Shown piece after piece: positions 51,970 to 61,586 of a stretch of 64,000 nt of DNA (the stretch's first letter is position 1; each line of letters opens with the position of its first letter). The notes under the pieces are model-generated. The model did not search any database, had not been told where the DNA came from, and saw nothing but the letters and a program-made list of their open reading frames with translations. Source of the DNA: DAIOEK01 sp963828285 (lineage in GTDB: Bacteria > Chloroflexota > Anaerolineae > Anaerolineales > Anaerolineaceae); the NCBI GenBank assembly GCA_963828285.1, contig CAWHEB010000002.1:434001-498000 (forward strand). Reading direction: 5' to 3'. The translations under genes and the position numbers were made by a program.

Positions 51970-52578
51970 ATGGCAGAAGAAAACATCGAATTTAGTGCAG
52001 AATTATTAAAAGTCTTACAAACCATTGCACACGAAGGATTAACGAGTGCAGCGAACGGTTTGTCCACGATGGTTGGTACCACTTTGATGGTTAAAAATCC
52101 ATGCGTAAAGACGATCAAAGTTACTGAAATCCCTCAAGCATTAGGTGGACCGGAAAATGAAGCTGTAGGGATCTACCTGAAAGCTGAAGGTGATCTCGCT
52201 GGTCATTTCATGCTCATCATTCCATACATGAAGGCTTTGGAAATGGTGGATATGCTGATGGAAGTACCAGCAGGTACCACCCAACAGTTAGGGTCCTTGG
52301 AGAGATCAGCCCTTGCTGAAGTTGGTAATTTGACAGCGTCATTTTTCTTAAATGCTGTCGCAGCAATAACTGGAATATCCGCAAAACCAACTCCGCCTGC
52401 TGTCATGGTGGATATGATCGGTGCAATTCTGGATATCATTGTTGCAGCCACTGGTGGAATAAGTGAGTATGTCTTAACATTCCAGGCTGCATTCTCTACA
52501 GGAGATAGATCAGTAGATACTGATTTCTGGGTTATTCCTGATCCTGTTACTCTGGATAAATTCATTCCACACAAGTAG
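51970..52578 (+). CDS. cheC: CheC-family CheY-P phosphatase
   Basis: CheC removes phosphate from CheY and partners CheD. In 202 residues the second active-site motif fits S-x3-E-x2-N-x22-P (SALAEVGN, then Pro 23 residues on). The first motif is degenerate: KVLQTIAHEGLTSAANGLSTMVG lacks the Glu and Asn. Only one site is likely to be active. AAGGA precedes the ATG. It lies between cheA and cheD, 5 bases before cheD, the usual CheC-CheD pairing. Confidence 0.88.
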   Translation: MAEENIEFSAELLKVLQTIAHEGLTSAANGLSTMVGTTLMVKNPCVKTIKVTEIPQALGGPENEAVGIYLKAEGDLAGHFMLIIPYMKALEMVDMLMEVPAGTTQQLGSLERSALAEVGNLTASFFLNAVAAITGISAKPTPPAVMVDMIGAILDIIVAATGGISEYVLTFQAAFSTGDRSVDTDFWVIPDPVTLDKFIPHK

Positions 52579-52583
52579 ACCGT

Positions 52584-53066
52584 ATGACTAATACTCTTAG
52601 CGTTGGATTAGGCGAATTGGTAATCAGTAGCGACCCCGAGGATGTCCTCGTAGCCTATGGGCTGGGGTCTTGTGTTGGAGTTGGAATGTTTAGTCCAACA
52701 ACAAAAGTTGGCGGATTGCTCCACGCTGTACTTCCTGAAAATACTGACCACGATAAGACATCAACGAAGTATGTGGATACTGGGATCATGGTAATGTTGG
52801 AAAAAATGCAAAAAGCCGGTGCTGATATGCGAAATCTACAGGTTTATATGGCCGGCGGGGCAAATATGCTCATAAATAGTAGTTTAAGTAAGACTTTCGA
52901 CATCGGAACCAGAAATGCAGCTGCTGCCAGGGCTGTTTTCGAAAAACTTCGTATCCGCTTGAATAATTCGGAAACTGGCGGCAATACCGGACGAACTGTT
53001 CGGATGTACATTGCATTGGGTAAATACACTGTCCGGGTTATTGGTGGGCAGGAACGAGATCTGTAA
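52584..53066 (+). CDS. cheD: Chemoreceptor glutamine deamidase CheD
   Basis: CheD deamidates receptor glutamines and is controlled by CheC. The 160-residue protein has the catalytic Cys30 in GLGSCVGV and His47 in GLLHAVLP, plus MAGGANML and GTRNAAAARAVF. The Thr that sits six residues before the Cys in the Thermotoga protein is Ala24 here, so catalysis may be altered or use another residue. It is encoded directly after cheC. Confidence 0.93.
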   Translation: MTNTLSVGLGELVISSDPEDVLVAYGLGSCVGVGMFSPTTKVGGLLHAVLPENTDHDKTSTKYVDTGIMVMLEKMQKAGADMRNLQVYMAGGANMLINSSLSKTFDIGTRNAAAARAVFEKLRIRLNNSETGGNTGRTVRMYIALGKYTVRVIGGQERDL

Positions 53067-53085
53067 TCATTTGAAGGAGACAAAC

Positions 53086-53442
53086 ATGGCAAAAATCCTT
53101 ATAGTTGACGACGCAGAATTCCTAAGGGTACGCATTTCGAAAATGCTTACCGGAGATGGTTTTGAGGTAGTGGAAGCTGATAATGGTCTGAAAGCCATCG
53201 AAGCTTACAAGACTCATAAACCTGATATGGTCCTGATGGATATCACCATGCCTGAGATGGACGGACTTTCGGCATTGAAAGAATTGCGGAAGATCGATCC
53301 AAATGCCAAGGTGATTATGCTCACTGCATTAGGGCAAGAATCCGTTGTGCTTGAAGCTGTAAAATCGGGAGCAAAGGATTTTGTGGTTAAACCTTTTGAA
53401 CGCGATCGGGTAATGAGTGCAATCAACAAATTGTTAGGATAA
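53086..53442 (+). CDS. cheY: Chemotaxis response regulator CheY
   Basis: CheY-phosphate binds FliM to change motor rotation. The ATG at 53086 follows AAGGAGA and gives 118 residues, the usual single-receiver length. Key residues: acidic pair D8-D9 in VDDAEF, phosphoacceptor D52 in MDITMPEMDG, T/S in MLTALG and Lys in VVKPF. It lies 19 bases after cheD and 4 before cheB. An upstream in-frame start at 53011 would overlap cheD and lacks support. Confidence 0.94.
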   Translation: MAKILIVDDAEFLRVRISKMLTGDGFEVVEADNGLKAIEAYKTHKPDMVLMDITMPEMDGLSALKELRKIDPNAKVIMLTALGQESVVLEAVKSGAKDFVVKPFERDRVMSAINKLLG

Positions 53443-53446
53443 GAGA

Positions 53447-54496
53447 ATGTCTGGAACCGGTCCATTGCCAGGAGATCCCAAACGAACTATCCGCGTGCTA
53501 GTGGTCGATGATTCCGCTTTTATGCGGTACACGATCACAAAACATCTGGGTGAGCAGTCTGATATTCAGGTGATTGGATCAGCACGGGATGGTGCCGAAG
53601 CATTACAACTTATCCCTAAAATGAATCCGGATGTTGTTACTCTGGATGTTGAGATGCCGCATCTTGATGGATTATCCACTCTGCGTGAGATCATGATCAA
53701 TTTTCCTCGACCGGTGATCATGCTCAGCAGTCTTACTGCTGAAGGTACTATCGAGACTGTTCAAGCTCTTACCATTGGCGCAGTCGATTTTATAGCCAAA
53801 CCTTCAAACAAGGCGAATATCCAGTCAGTAATGGACGATGTCGCCAATAAGATCCGAAAAGCAGCGAAGTCCAAGGTATATTCGTTACCCAAAACGCTGC
53901 CATTCACAGAAAATAAAGCCGTTGCAACTGGCAAACCAGAAACAAAAAGTACACGACTTCATACCAGCGCTGATCCAGTGTTGTTCATTGGTTCTTCCAC
54001 CGGCGGACCTCGTGCACTCAATTCTTTAATACCTGAATTACCGGCTGCAATACCTGCAGCTATTGTAATTGTTCAGCATATGCCAGTAGGTTTTACCAGA
54101 TCTCTGGCAGAAAGATTGGATTCGATCTCCAAGATAAAAGTGAAAGAAGCTGAACCAGGTGATCGGTTGGAAGTGGGAAAAGCTTTACTTGCCCCTGGTG
54201 GTTTCCATATGGTATTTGACAGGAATGGACAGGTATCATTAAATCAAAATCCATCAGTCCATGGTGTACGACCTGCAATTGATGTCACTATGACTTCCAT
54301 GATTGCCCAATATGGAAAATCCATGCTGGGCGTGATCTTAACTGGGATGGGTAGTGATGGTACGACAGGTTGTCAATTGATCCATGAAGCCGGTGGTTAT
54401 GTGATTGCAGAAGATGAATCCACTTGCGTCGTCTGGGGAATGCCCCGAAGTGTTTTTGAAGCAGGTGTTTCAAACGAAGTTACAACCCTTACATGA
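53447..54496 (+). CDS. cheB: Chemoreceptor methylesterase/deamidase CheB
   Basis: CheB demethylates receptors during adaptation. The 349-residue protein has a receiver (acidic pair in VVDDSAF, phosphoacceptor D67 in VTLDVEMPHLDGL), a linker, and a catalytic domain with Ser in GSSTGGPRAL, His in VIVQHMPVGFTRSLAERL and Asp in TGMGSDGTTG. Domains and length are standard. The usual CheR partner follows 59 bases later. Confidence 0.96.
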   Translation: MSGTGPLPGDPKRTIRVLVVDDSAFMRYTITKHLGEQSDIQVIGSARDGAEALQLIPKMNPDVVTLDVEMPHLDGLSTLREIMINFPRPVIMLSSLTAEGTIETVQALTIGAVDFIAKPSNKANIQSVMDDVANKIRKAAKSKVYSLPKTLPFTENKAVATGKPETKSTRLHTSADPVLFIGSSTGGPRALNSLIPELPAAIPAAIVIVQHMPVGFTRSLAERLDSISKIKVKEAEPGDRLEVGKALLAPGGFHMVFDRNGQVSLNQNPSVHGVRPAIDVTMTSMIAQYGKSMLGVILTGMGSDGTTGCQLIHEAGGYVIAEDESTCVVWGMPRSVFEAGVSNEVTTLT

Positions 54497-54555
54497 AATT
54501 TCCGGCGCCATACAACGTCGATTCTCTACTCGAAGATAAGAATATAGGTAAATAA

Positions 54556-55368
54556 ATGGAAGAAGCCAGTTACGAAAAGATTAAACTCAATATCAAAAAA
54601 CTATTGAATATTGATTTAAATCAGTACAAAGCTGAACAGATGATGCGCAGACTCGATTCATGGCTCGTTCGCTCAGGTGCAGGGTCATGGGATGATTATC
54701 TGAAGACATTGACAAATGATAGCAAAGAACTGGCAAAGTTTAGAGACTACCTCACCATAAATGTCTCGGAATTCTTCCGGGATCAAGATCGTTGGACAAC
54801 TCTCCGGCAAAAAGTTTTACCAACATTGATTAAAGATGCAACAACAAAACCAGAGATTGCTTCAAGAGGTGCATTACGAATCTGGAGTGCAGGGTGCTCA
54901 AATGGTTCTGAACCATATACGCTTTCAATTATGCTTGATGAACTTGCTCCAGGTAGACCTCACCAAATAATAGCTACAGATCTTGATCGTTCAATCCTGG
55001 CTCGTGCTAGAGCTCGTGGACCTTATACCGCGGACGATACACGTAATATTGCACCTGACCAAAGATTAAAATTCTTTGAAGCTGGTGGACCACCTTACTT
55101 TGTTAAAGAATTATTACAGAAGAAAATCACTTTCAAAGAGCACAACCTCCTTATGGATCCTTTTGAAAAAGGATTTGATCTAATCGTGTGCCGAAATGTA
55201 ATTATTTACTTTACTGTTGAAGCGAAGGCGGAATTATATAAACGATTCTTTGAGTCTCTTCGACCTGGTGGAGTACTATTTTTGGGCGGTACTGAAATCA
55301 TTCCACGTCCAGCCGAAATTGGATTCTCAAATCTTGGTGGGTCTTTTTATGGGAAAGATGGCAGGTAA
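54556..55368 (+). CDS. cheR: Chemoreceptor methyltransferase CheR
   Basis: CheR methylates receptor glutamates with S-adenosylmethionine. The 270-residue protein has the helical N-terminal domain (YKAEQMMRRLDSWLV), NVSEFFRDQDRW, the SAM-binding IWSAGCSNGSEPYTLSIML, ATDLDRSILARARARG and FDLIVCRNVIIYF. No C-terminal pentapeptide-binding insertion is obvious, matching receptors that lack a NWETF tail. It stops 2 bases before the HDOD gene. Confidence 0.95.
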   Translation: MEEASYEKIKLNIKKLLNIDLNQYKAEQMMRRLDSWLVRSGAGSWDDYLKTLTNDSKELAKFRDYLTINVSEFFRDQDRWTTLRQKVLPTLIKDATTKPEIASRGALRIWSAGCSNGSEPYTLSIMLDELAPGRPHQIIATDLDRSILARARARGPYTADDTRNIAPDQRLKFFEAGGPPYFVKELLQKKITFKEHNLLMDPFEKGFDLIVCRNVIIYFTVEAKAELYKRFFESLRPGGVLFLGGTEIIPRPAEIGFSNLGGSFYGKDGR

Positions 55369-55370
55369 AT

Positions 55371-56219
55371 ATGTCGAACAGCATTGATGCTTTGATACGA
55401 CAGGTTGGGGATCTCCCCCCATTACCGCAGGTTGCCCAAAAAGCTCTCAGTCTGATCCGAAATCCAAAATCGGATATGAATGATCTGGCTAGTGTGCTTG
55501 TCATGGATCAAGGATTGACCAGCACAGTACTCCGTTGGGTAAACTCATCATATTATGGATTAGCCAGTCCTGTTTCAACGGTTCAACAGGCAGTTGTTTA
55601 CCTTGGACAAAATACAATTCAAAGCCTTGTTCTAGCTGCATCTATTTCCACATTTTTATACAGACCCGTCCCAGGATATGCGCTCGATCGTGGTGAACTA
55701 TGGAAACACTCGATCGGAATAGCAACAGGTGCCCAATTTATCGCAAAGAAATTTGGTTCGGAAGTAAGCGAGGAGGCGTATCATGCTGGTCTTCTATGCG
55801 ATATTGGAAAACTGGCTTTTGAAGTATTACTCCGCAATATTGATATTTCGAAGGTGAATTGGCAGGACCGCTCATTTACTGACTTGGAGGTCGAGATTTT
55901 CGGCGTGGATCATGCCCGGATGGGTGCAGAGATGGCCAATCGCTGGAGATTACCTGTATCATTACAAAAATCGATCGAATTTCACCATCGTCCTTCTGGT
56001 GCCGGTGAGTATATCAAAATAGCATCTGCAGTACACATTGCTGATACCGCTTTGATGATGCTTGGTCTTGGTCTTGGAAAAGATGGATTACGTTATAACG
56101 TCGATCAAAAAGCATTTGAAATCATGGAATGGTCGGAAGATCGTATTCCTGATTTGTTTGACAAAATGACCAACGCGATCAATGCTGCAGAAATATTTAT
56201 TGGTGTCGCTACACCATAA
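55371..56219 (+). CDS. HDOD domain protein in che operon
   Basis: A 282-residue HDOD protein of the same length as the one at 35859-36707: PPLPQVAQKALSLIRNPKSDMNDLASVLVMDQGLTSTVLRWVNSSYYG, WKHSIGIATGAQFIAKKF, GLLCDIGKLAFEVLL and HHRPSGAGEYIKIASAVHIADTALMM. The GLLCDIGK core has Cys where a His of a catalytic HD would be, consistent with a signalling rather than phosphodiesterase role. It starts 2 bases after cheR and lies 14 before the first cheX-like gene, so it is likely part of the pathway. Confidence 0.9.
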   Translation: MSNSIDALIRQVGDLPPLPQVAQKALSLIRNPKSDMNDLASVLVMDQGLTSTVLRWVNSSYYGLASPVSTVQQAVVYLGQNTIQSLVLAASISTFLYRPVPGYALDRGELWKHSIGIATGAQFIAKKFGSEVSEEAYHAGLLCDIGKLAFEVLLRNIDISKVNWQDRSFTDLEVEIFGVDHARMGAEMANRWRLPVSLQKSIEFHHRPSGAGEYIKIASAVHIADTALMMLGLGLGKDGLRYNVDQKAFEIMEWSEDRIPDLFDKMTNAINAAEIFIGVATP

Positions 56220-56233
56220 GGGAGGCGTTTATT

Positions 56234-56755
56234 ATGGATGTCCGTTTTTTAAACCCGTTCGTGGAATCAGCCGCCGAAGTTCTTAAGGTGGAAGTGAAAA
56301 TTGATATTAAGCGTGGGGATATAACCATGCAAAAAAGCTCTTTTACAACAGATGATGTTACGGTTCTTATCAATCTCGTTGGACAGATCCAGGGAGTGGT
56401 ACTTTACGAACTATCCAAAGAAACTGGATTGGGTTTTGTATCCAAAATGATGGGGCAAAAATTCACTGAGTTTGATTCACTTGCCCAAAGTGGAATTGCC
56501 GAATTGGGTAATGTTATCTCAGGTAAAGCAACTGTGGAATTAAGTAAGACAGGTTTGGATTCGACAATCTCACCCCCAACAATGATCATCGGCAAGGGAA
56601 CCCAGATTTCAACAATCGACTTTCCCCGTCTGGTTGTACCGCTCAAAACAGATGTCGGAACTTTGACAGTCCATCTGGCATTGAAGGAAAGCCCGCCTGA
56701 TCAACAAAATGTTAACTTTGTGCCCCTGATCCAAAAAGCAGTCGCTTCAAAATAA
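56234..56755 (+). CDS. cheX: CheX-family phosphatase (copy 1)
   Basis: CheX-type proteins dephosphorylate CheY-P. The 173-residue protein has the start VRFLNPFVESAAEVLKVEVKIDI, and the catalytic E-x2-N motif in AELGNVISGKATVELSKTG. The core ends FPRLVVPLKTDVGTLTVHLALKES. The next gene encodes a clear paralogue in the same order, so tandem duplication is likely. It is preceded by GGGAGG. Confidence 0.88.
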   Translation: MDVRFLNPFVESAAEVLKVEVKIDIKRGDITMQKSSFTTDDVTVLINLVGQIQGVVLYELSKETGLGFVSKMMGQKFTEFDSLAQSGIAELGNVISGKATVELSKTGLDSTISPPTMIIGKGTQISTIDFPRLVVPLKTDVGTLTVHLALKESPPDQQNVNFVPLIQKAVASK

Positions 56756-56796
56756 GCTGGGAAGACGGATCACTAACAACTGAAAGGAAGCGCGCT

Positions 56797-57312
56797 ATGA
56801 ATGTAAAATTTTTAAACCCATTTCTTGAAGCGATAAATGAAGTATTAAAAGCGGAAACAGGCAGTATTACTGAAAAAGGAGATCTGAAACTGGATAAAGC
56901 TCCTTATATTACAGACGACATCACAGTCATTATCGCATTGGTTGGGGCTATTGAAGGAATGGTCATGTATTCACTCGACAATGATACTGCCATAAAATTG
57001 GTTTCAAAAATGATGGGTGATGATATTTCAGAGTTCAATTCGCTTGTCCAAAGTGGTGTTGCAGAATTGGGCAATGTGATCACTGGACGTGCGTCAGTGA
57101 AACTGAGCCAAACCGGGTTTGACGCAACCATCTCACCTCCAACATTGGTCATCGGACGTGGATCACAAATAACAACATTGGATTTTCCTCGACTCGTTGT
57201 CCCGCTTTCAACGGACTTTGGGAAAGTTACGGTTCAATTGGCTTTACGTGAAGGGATGAACCAAACTCAGAAAACAGCGCAAATTCCTATCCCTGCCAAA
57301 CCAGGTTTGTAA
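56797..57312 (+). CDS. cheX: CheX-family phosphatase (copy 2)
   Basis: A 171-residue paralogue of the preceding protein, sharing VKFLNPFLEAINEVLKAE, the AELGNVITGRASVKLSQTG catalytic segment and FPRLVVPLSTDFGKVTVQLALREG, but clearly diverged between them. Two CheX copies plus CheC suggest layered CheY dephosphorylation, or different receiver targets. It ends the cheA operon and is followed by a strong terminator hairpin. Confidence 0.88.
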   Translation: MNVKFLNPFLEAINEVLKAETGSITEKGDLKLDKAPYITDDITVIIALVGAIEGMVMYSLDNDTAIKLVSKMMGDDISEFNSLVQSGVAELGNVITGRASVKLSQTGFDATISPPTLVIGRGSQITTLDFPRLVVPLSTDFGKVTVQLALREGMNQTQKTAQIPIPAKPGL

Positions 57313-57335
57313 AGGTCATTGATCATGACCATCAC

Positions 57336-57368
57336 AAAGGCATCAGTTCATTCTGAACTGATGCCTTT
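57336..57368 (+). terminator. Rho-independent terminator after cheX
   Basis: AAAGGCATCAGTTCA (57336-57350) pairs perfectly with TGAACTGATGCCTTT (57354-57368) around a TTC loop, followed by a T-containing stretch. A smaller GGTCAT/ATGACC hairpin at 57314-57330 precedes it. It ends the chemotaxis operon. Confidence 0.85.
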
Positions 57369-57410
57369 TCTATTTACCTCATCTTTACTCCTTTTAAACT
57401 CTCTTTTTAT

Positions 57411-57437
57411 TGTTGTGTTTGTATGTCCTTCCGATAA
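57411..57437 (+). promoter_or_regulatory. Possible sigma-28 promoter for receptor gene at 57543
   Basis: TGTT at 57411-57414, 15 bases, TCCGATAA at 57430-57437. The -10 is one base off consensus; the -35 is poor. It lies just past the cheX terminator and about 105 bases before the receptor start. Confidence 0.45.
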
Positions 57438-57542
57438 TTGTTAAAGCAATTTGGAATCAATCTCTTAATCAAATTTGCAATACTGTCGTGACGATAGAAG
57501 GCTTCTTTAGGCTCAAATCTTTTTCGAAAAAAGGATCTATTT

Positions 57543-59270
57543 ATGTCAGAAAAACCCTTACAAATCTGGAAATCCATTATCTCGCCGATCCTGGGTATGG
57601 TCGGAATACTGGCTATGTTCGTAGCTATAATGCTCAAAGCATCAAGCCTGATTCAGATCATTATCTTAATTGTGTCTTTGGTAGGTATAGGGTTTTCGAT
57701 GGTGTTCATACAAGTGCCAGAATCGCGTGGCCTGCAAAAACTAATGGACTCCATCCGCTTACTGGTAAATACCAATGATTTCATAGTGACTCCTGAACTT
57801 GAGGCGCTATCATCTGAGAATTCCAACTCTGGAGTATTAGCAAAAAACCTAAGAATTCTGGTTGATGGTTTTGCAGAAAAAGCATATTGGTATGAAGGGA
57901 TGCTAGATTCGATTCCATTCCCGATCAGCGTGACAGATATGGATATGAACTGGACATTCATCAATAAACCAGTTGAAGGATTGCTAAAAACCACAAGAAA
58001 AGATGTAGCTGGAAAACAATGTGACAATTGGGGAGCGGGTATTTGCAACACTCTCGATTGCGGAATCCAATCACTACGCAGGAATGTATTAAAGACTTTC
58101 TTCGACCAGTGGGGATCCAACTTCCAGGTGGATGTTGCTTATTTAACCAACCGCAAGGGCGAGAGGATTGGTCATATTGAAGTTGTCCAAGAGATAACCA
58201 GCTTGGTTGTAGGTCGCGATTATCAAAAATCCGCTGTAGAACAAATGGCGGGGTATCTGGAAGAGATGGCTGATGGGAATTTGGGCTTCACAATCGCCGA
58301 ACTCCCACCCGCGCATAAAAACGCAGAAGATGTCAAAGAATCATTTATTAGGATAAATGACAGCCTCCACAGGGCACGAACCCGCCTGGCAGATGCGATT
58401 TCATCTGTCATCGAAAGCGCTTCTTCAGTAAGCGTTGCCTCAGGACAACTGGCATTAGCTTCATCACAATCAGGTCGCGCTACAAGTCAGATCGCCCAAA
58501 CAATGCAACAAATCGCTAAAGGATCCACTCAACAGAATGAAGCTATCAGCAGAACTTCAATGATCCTTTTGGATATGGGTAAAACAGTCAATGGAGTAGA
58601 AAAGGGTACAGCAGCCCAGGCTTCATCTGTTTCTGTAGCATCAAATGTCAGCACCAAGATCATCTCCAAAGGTGGAATATCTGAAAAAGTCGGTTTAGCC
58701 GCCGCAAAAGTACAAGAGATGGGCACGCGCTCAGAACAGATCAGTGCCATTGTGGAAACCATTGAGGATATTGCTTCACAGACGAATCTGCTCGCACTGA
58801 ACGCAGCTATCGAAGCTGCTAGAGCAGGAGAACACGGAAAAGGATTCGCCGTAGTGGCCGATGAAGTCCGCAAATTGGCTGAACGTGCATCATCAGCTAC
58901 CAAAGAAATAAGCAGCCTCATCACAGGGATCCAAAAGACCGTTGGCGAGGCGGTCCAAATGGCAACAAGCGCTTCGCACGAGATCGATCAAGTGTCCACT
59001 GAGTTATCGCAAGCGGTTGAAAAAGTATCCGGTGTAGTAGAAGAAAATACAATCGCCGCAGATAAACTCACGTCCAACTCCAATGAGGTGCAGCAGGCTG
59101 TCGAAAACATAGCAGCGATCTCTGAAGAGAATTCCGCTGCGGTTGAAGAAGTATCCGCTTCGGCGGAAGAGGTCAGCGCTCAGGTGGAAGAAGTGAATGC
59201 CTCAGCTCATACTTTGTCGGATCTTTCAAAACAGTTGGAAGAAATTGTTGCCCAGTTTCACTTGAATTAA
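57543..59270 (+). CDS. Methyl-accepting chemotaxis protein with PAS domain
   Basis: The 575-residue receptor has two adjacent membrane helices at ~12-31 and ~36-56 with almost no periplasmic loop. Sensing is therefore probably cytoplasmic, through the PAS-like domain (~110-225: SIPFPISVTDMDMNWTFINKPVEGLL). A Cys cluster (GKQCDNW, GICNTLDCGI) may hold metal or sense redox. The C-terminal signalling tip is classical (IVETIEDIASQTNLLALNAAIEAARAGEHGKGFAVVADEVRKLAERAS). It lacks a CheR-binding NWETF tail. The start has GAAAAAAGGA upstream. Confidence 0.92.
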   Translation: MSEKPLQIWKSIISPILGMVGILAMFVAIMLKASSLIQIIILIVSLVGIGFSMVFIQVPESRGLQKLMDSIRLLVNTNDFIVTPELEALSSENSNSGVLAKNLRILVDGFAEKAYWYEGMLDSIPFPISVTDMDMNWTFINKPVEGLLKTTRKDVAGKQCDNWGAGICNTLDCGIQSLRRNVLKTFFDQWGSNFQVDVAYLTNRKGERIGHIEVVQEITSLVVGRDYQKSAVEQMAGYLEEMADGNLGFTIAELPPAHKNAEDVKESFIRINDSLHRARTRLADAISSVIESASSVSVASGQLALASSQSGRATSQIAQTMQQIAKGSTQQNEAISRTSMILLDMGKTVNGVEKGTAAQASSVSVASNVSTKIISKGGISEKVGLAAAKVQEMGTRSEQISAIVETIEDIASQTNLLALNAAIEAARAGEHGKGFAVVADEVRKLAERASSATKEISSLITGIQKTVGEAVQMATSASHEIDQVSTELSQAVEKVSGVVEENTIAADKLTSNSNEVQQAVENIAAISEENSAAVEEVSASAEEVSAQVEEVNASAHTLSDLSKQLEEIVAQFHLN

Positions 59271-59426
59271 CCTGATTCAAAGATAGACTTTTTCCCGACT
59301 GAGACAGACTACTCCGGGAGGGGTTGGTGAAAGAGGAAATGTATTGATAATCCGAAAACTGGCATTAAATTACTGGGGAAATTTTATCTGAAAGCGTCAC
59401 AATTTTTCTAATAGGATGGGGAATCA

Positions 59427-61446
59427 ATGAATGCACTAAACAATCTAAAAACTGCTGTAAAACTCCTTAGCGGATTCATCATTGTGTGTATTTTGCTGGG
59501 AGTTGTTGGCCTTGTTGGTTTTTCGAACATGAAAAACCTTGACGACCACACTAACTGAAATGTACCACGACCGTTTGATTCCAATTGGAGATCTCGGTTT
59601 GGTTGATACTTTAGTATTTACTCTTCGAGGTGATGCTTATAAATACTGGCTTTTTCCTGAGGATAGAAGCAAAACTCTTAAGTCAATAAATGATGAGATA
59701 AGCGAAATCAATTCCTTGATTGACAAATATAGTAAAACTAAATTGTTAGATTCAGAAATCGCAGGTCTGGAAGTGTTGTTAACCGATTGGAAATCTTTTC
59801 AAGATGCTTTAACTGAGTATATCGGTTTTATAGATTCCAATCAGGAAGAAGCTGCATTGACCTCCTTGAATACTGGTGGAAAACTATCAGATTCTCGAAA
59901 AGCAGTTGATGCTTCGATAGATGTATTAAGGACGATCAATATTGAAGCTGCGGAAGAATCCAGTACAAATGCTGATATTACATTCCGTAACGCCTGGATT
60001 ACTATCCTGGTAGTAGCTCTTGGTGCAATCGTTTTAGCTCTGATCATTGCTTTCTGGCTTACATCAAGTATCAACAAACCACTACAGGTGATGACAAATG
60101 CCTTAATGAAATTGCAGGTCGGCATCATCAGTCATGATACCGACGAGAAGACAAAAACAACTCTTCTATCCCGTAAAGATGAGTTTGGCAAAGCAATCAA
60201 CGCATTGGCTAATACTGAAAACTATATGGTAGAAATGACGGATGTTGCAAACAGTATAGCTAATAATGATCTTACCGTCGCATTCAGTCCAAAATCCGAG
60301 GAGGATTTGCTGGGTAATGCATTCAAGAAAATGGTTCTTGGCTTAAGAAAAGCAATAGGTGATGTAACCGAAACCGCTGTTAACGTAAGCTCGGCTGCGA
60401 CTCAACTCTCATCGGCTGCTACTGATGCTGGAACGGCTACCAACCAGATTGCCACAACCATTCAGCAGGTTGCTAGCGGAACAACACAACAATCCGAATC
60501 AGTGAATAAAACTGCTTCGATCATTGAACAACTAACGAGAGCCATTGATGGTGTCGCAAATGGGGCACAAGATCAGGCAGCTGCAGTTACAAAAGCATCA
60601 ACCATCACCGGGCAATTGTCACTGGCAATTGATCAGGTGGCAGGGAATGCACAGGCAGTAGTCAAAGATTCTTCTTTGGCTGCCGATGCAGCCCGAAAAG
60701 GTGCATCTACAGTGGAACAAACCCTATCCGGAATGCAATCCATTAAGAGTGCAGTTGGAGTATCTGCTGGAAGAGTACAAGAGATGGGCGCACGCTCAGA
60801 TCAAATTGGCGAAATCGTTACTACGATCGAGGACATCGCTTCTCAAACAAATCTCCTCGCATTGAACGCGGCGATTGAAGCAGCCCGGGCAGGTGAAGCC
60901 GGAAAAGGTTTTGCGGTAGTCGCGGATGAAGTAAGAAAGCTGGCCGAAAGATCGGCAACATCAACCAAAGAGATTAGCGATCTGGTAAAGGGTATCCAAA
61001 AAACAGTATCCGAAGCTGTTGATGCGATGAATCTCGGAGCTAAGGAAGTTGAAAATGGTGTCGCATTTGCAAACCAGGCAGGAGCTGCATTAAAAGAAAT
61101 CCTGGCTGCAGCGGAAGCTGTCAATTCACAAGCTGAGCAAGCAGCGGCAGCGGCTGAACAAATGTCCGCATCGGCAAATGAACTGGTAACAGCAGTAGAT
61201 TCTGTATCAGCAGTTGTTGAAGAAAACACAGCAGCTACTGAACAAATGGCTGCTTCATCATCTGAGGTATCAAGTGCGATTGAGAATATCGCCTCAGTTT
61301 CTGAAGAAAACTCTGCTGCCGTTGAAGAAGTATCTGCATCTGCTGAGGAAATGTCAGCACAGGTTGAAGAAGTGAATGCCTCTGCTCAGTCTCTGGCTGA
61401 ACAAGCAAAGAACTTGCAGGAAGTTGTCTCCAGATTTAGGATATAA
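59427..61446 (+). CDS. Methyl-accepting chemotaxis protein, reading frame broken near 59550
   Basis: The ATG at 59427 opens a typical four-helix-bundle receptor N-terminus with a membrane helix (LLSGFIIVCILLGVVGLVGF) but stops at 59556-59558 after 43 codons. The expected continuation (TEMYHDRLIPIGDLGLVDTL) lies one base off in frame and runs on for over 600 residues: ligand domain, second membrane helix (AWITILVVALGAIVLALIIAFWL), HAMP-like region and a complete signalling tip (EDIASQTNLLALNAAIEAARAGEAG). I read one gene with a single-base frameshift near 59541-59552. Without repair, the product would lack its first membrane helix. Confidence 0.85.
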
Positions 61447-61461
61447 AGTACCAAATAATTA

Positions 61462-61496
61462 AACCTGTCAGGCAAAATCGTTTTTTCTGACCGGTT
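61462..61496 (+). terminator. Hairpin between receptor gene and cheW
   Basis: AACCTGTCAG (61462-61471) pairs with CTGACCGGTT (61487-61496) with one mismatch; the loop contains six T. There is no T-run after it. It is probably a weak terminator separating the receptor and cheW. Confidence 0.45.
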
Positions 61497-61509
61497 CTTC
61501 AAATAGCTA

Positions 61510-61536
61510 TCAATTAATTAGAAATGTTGTCGATAA
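61510..61536 (+). promoter_or_regulatory. Probable sigma-28 promoter of cheW
   Basis: TCAA at 61510-61513, 15 bases, GTCGATAA at 61529-61536: one base off consensus in each element, with exact spacing. It lies 50 bases before the cheW ATG and after the receptor hairpin. Confidence 0.65.
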
Positions 61537-61586
61537 CAGGATTTGATTAGCAGTCACTAATCAGTAATTGAATAAAGGAGTAAGAC

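Noticed and set aside
59341..59360. ATTGATAA before the receptor gene at 59427 as a sigma-28 site.
   Set aside because: Lacks the CGA core and has no matching -35.
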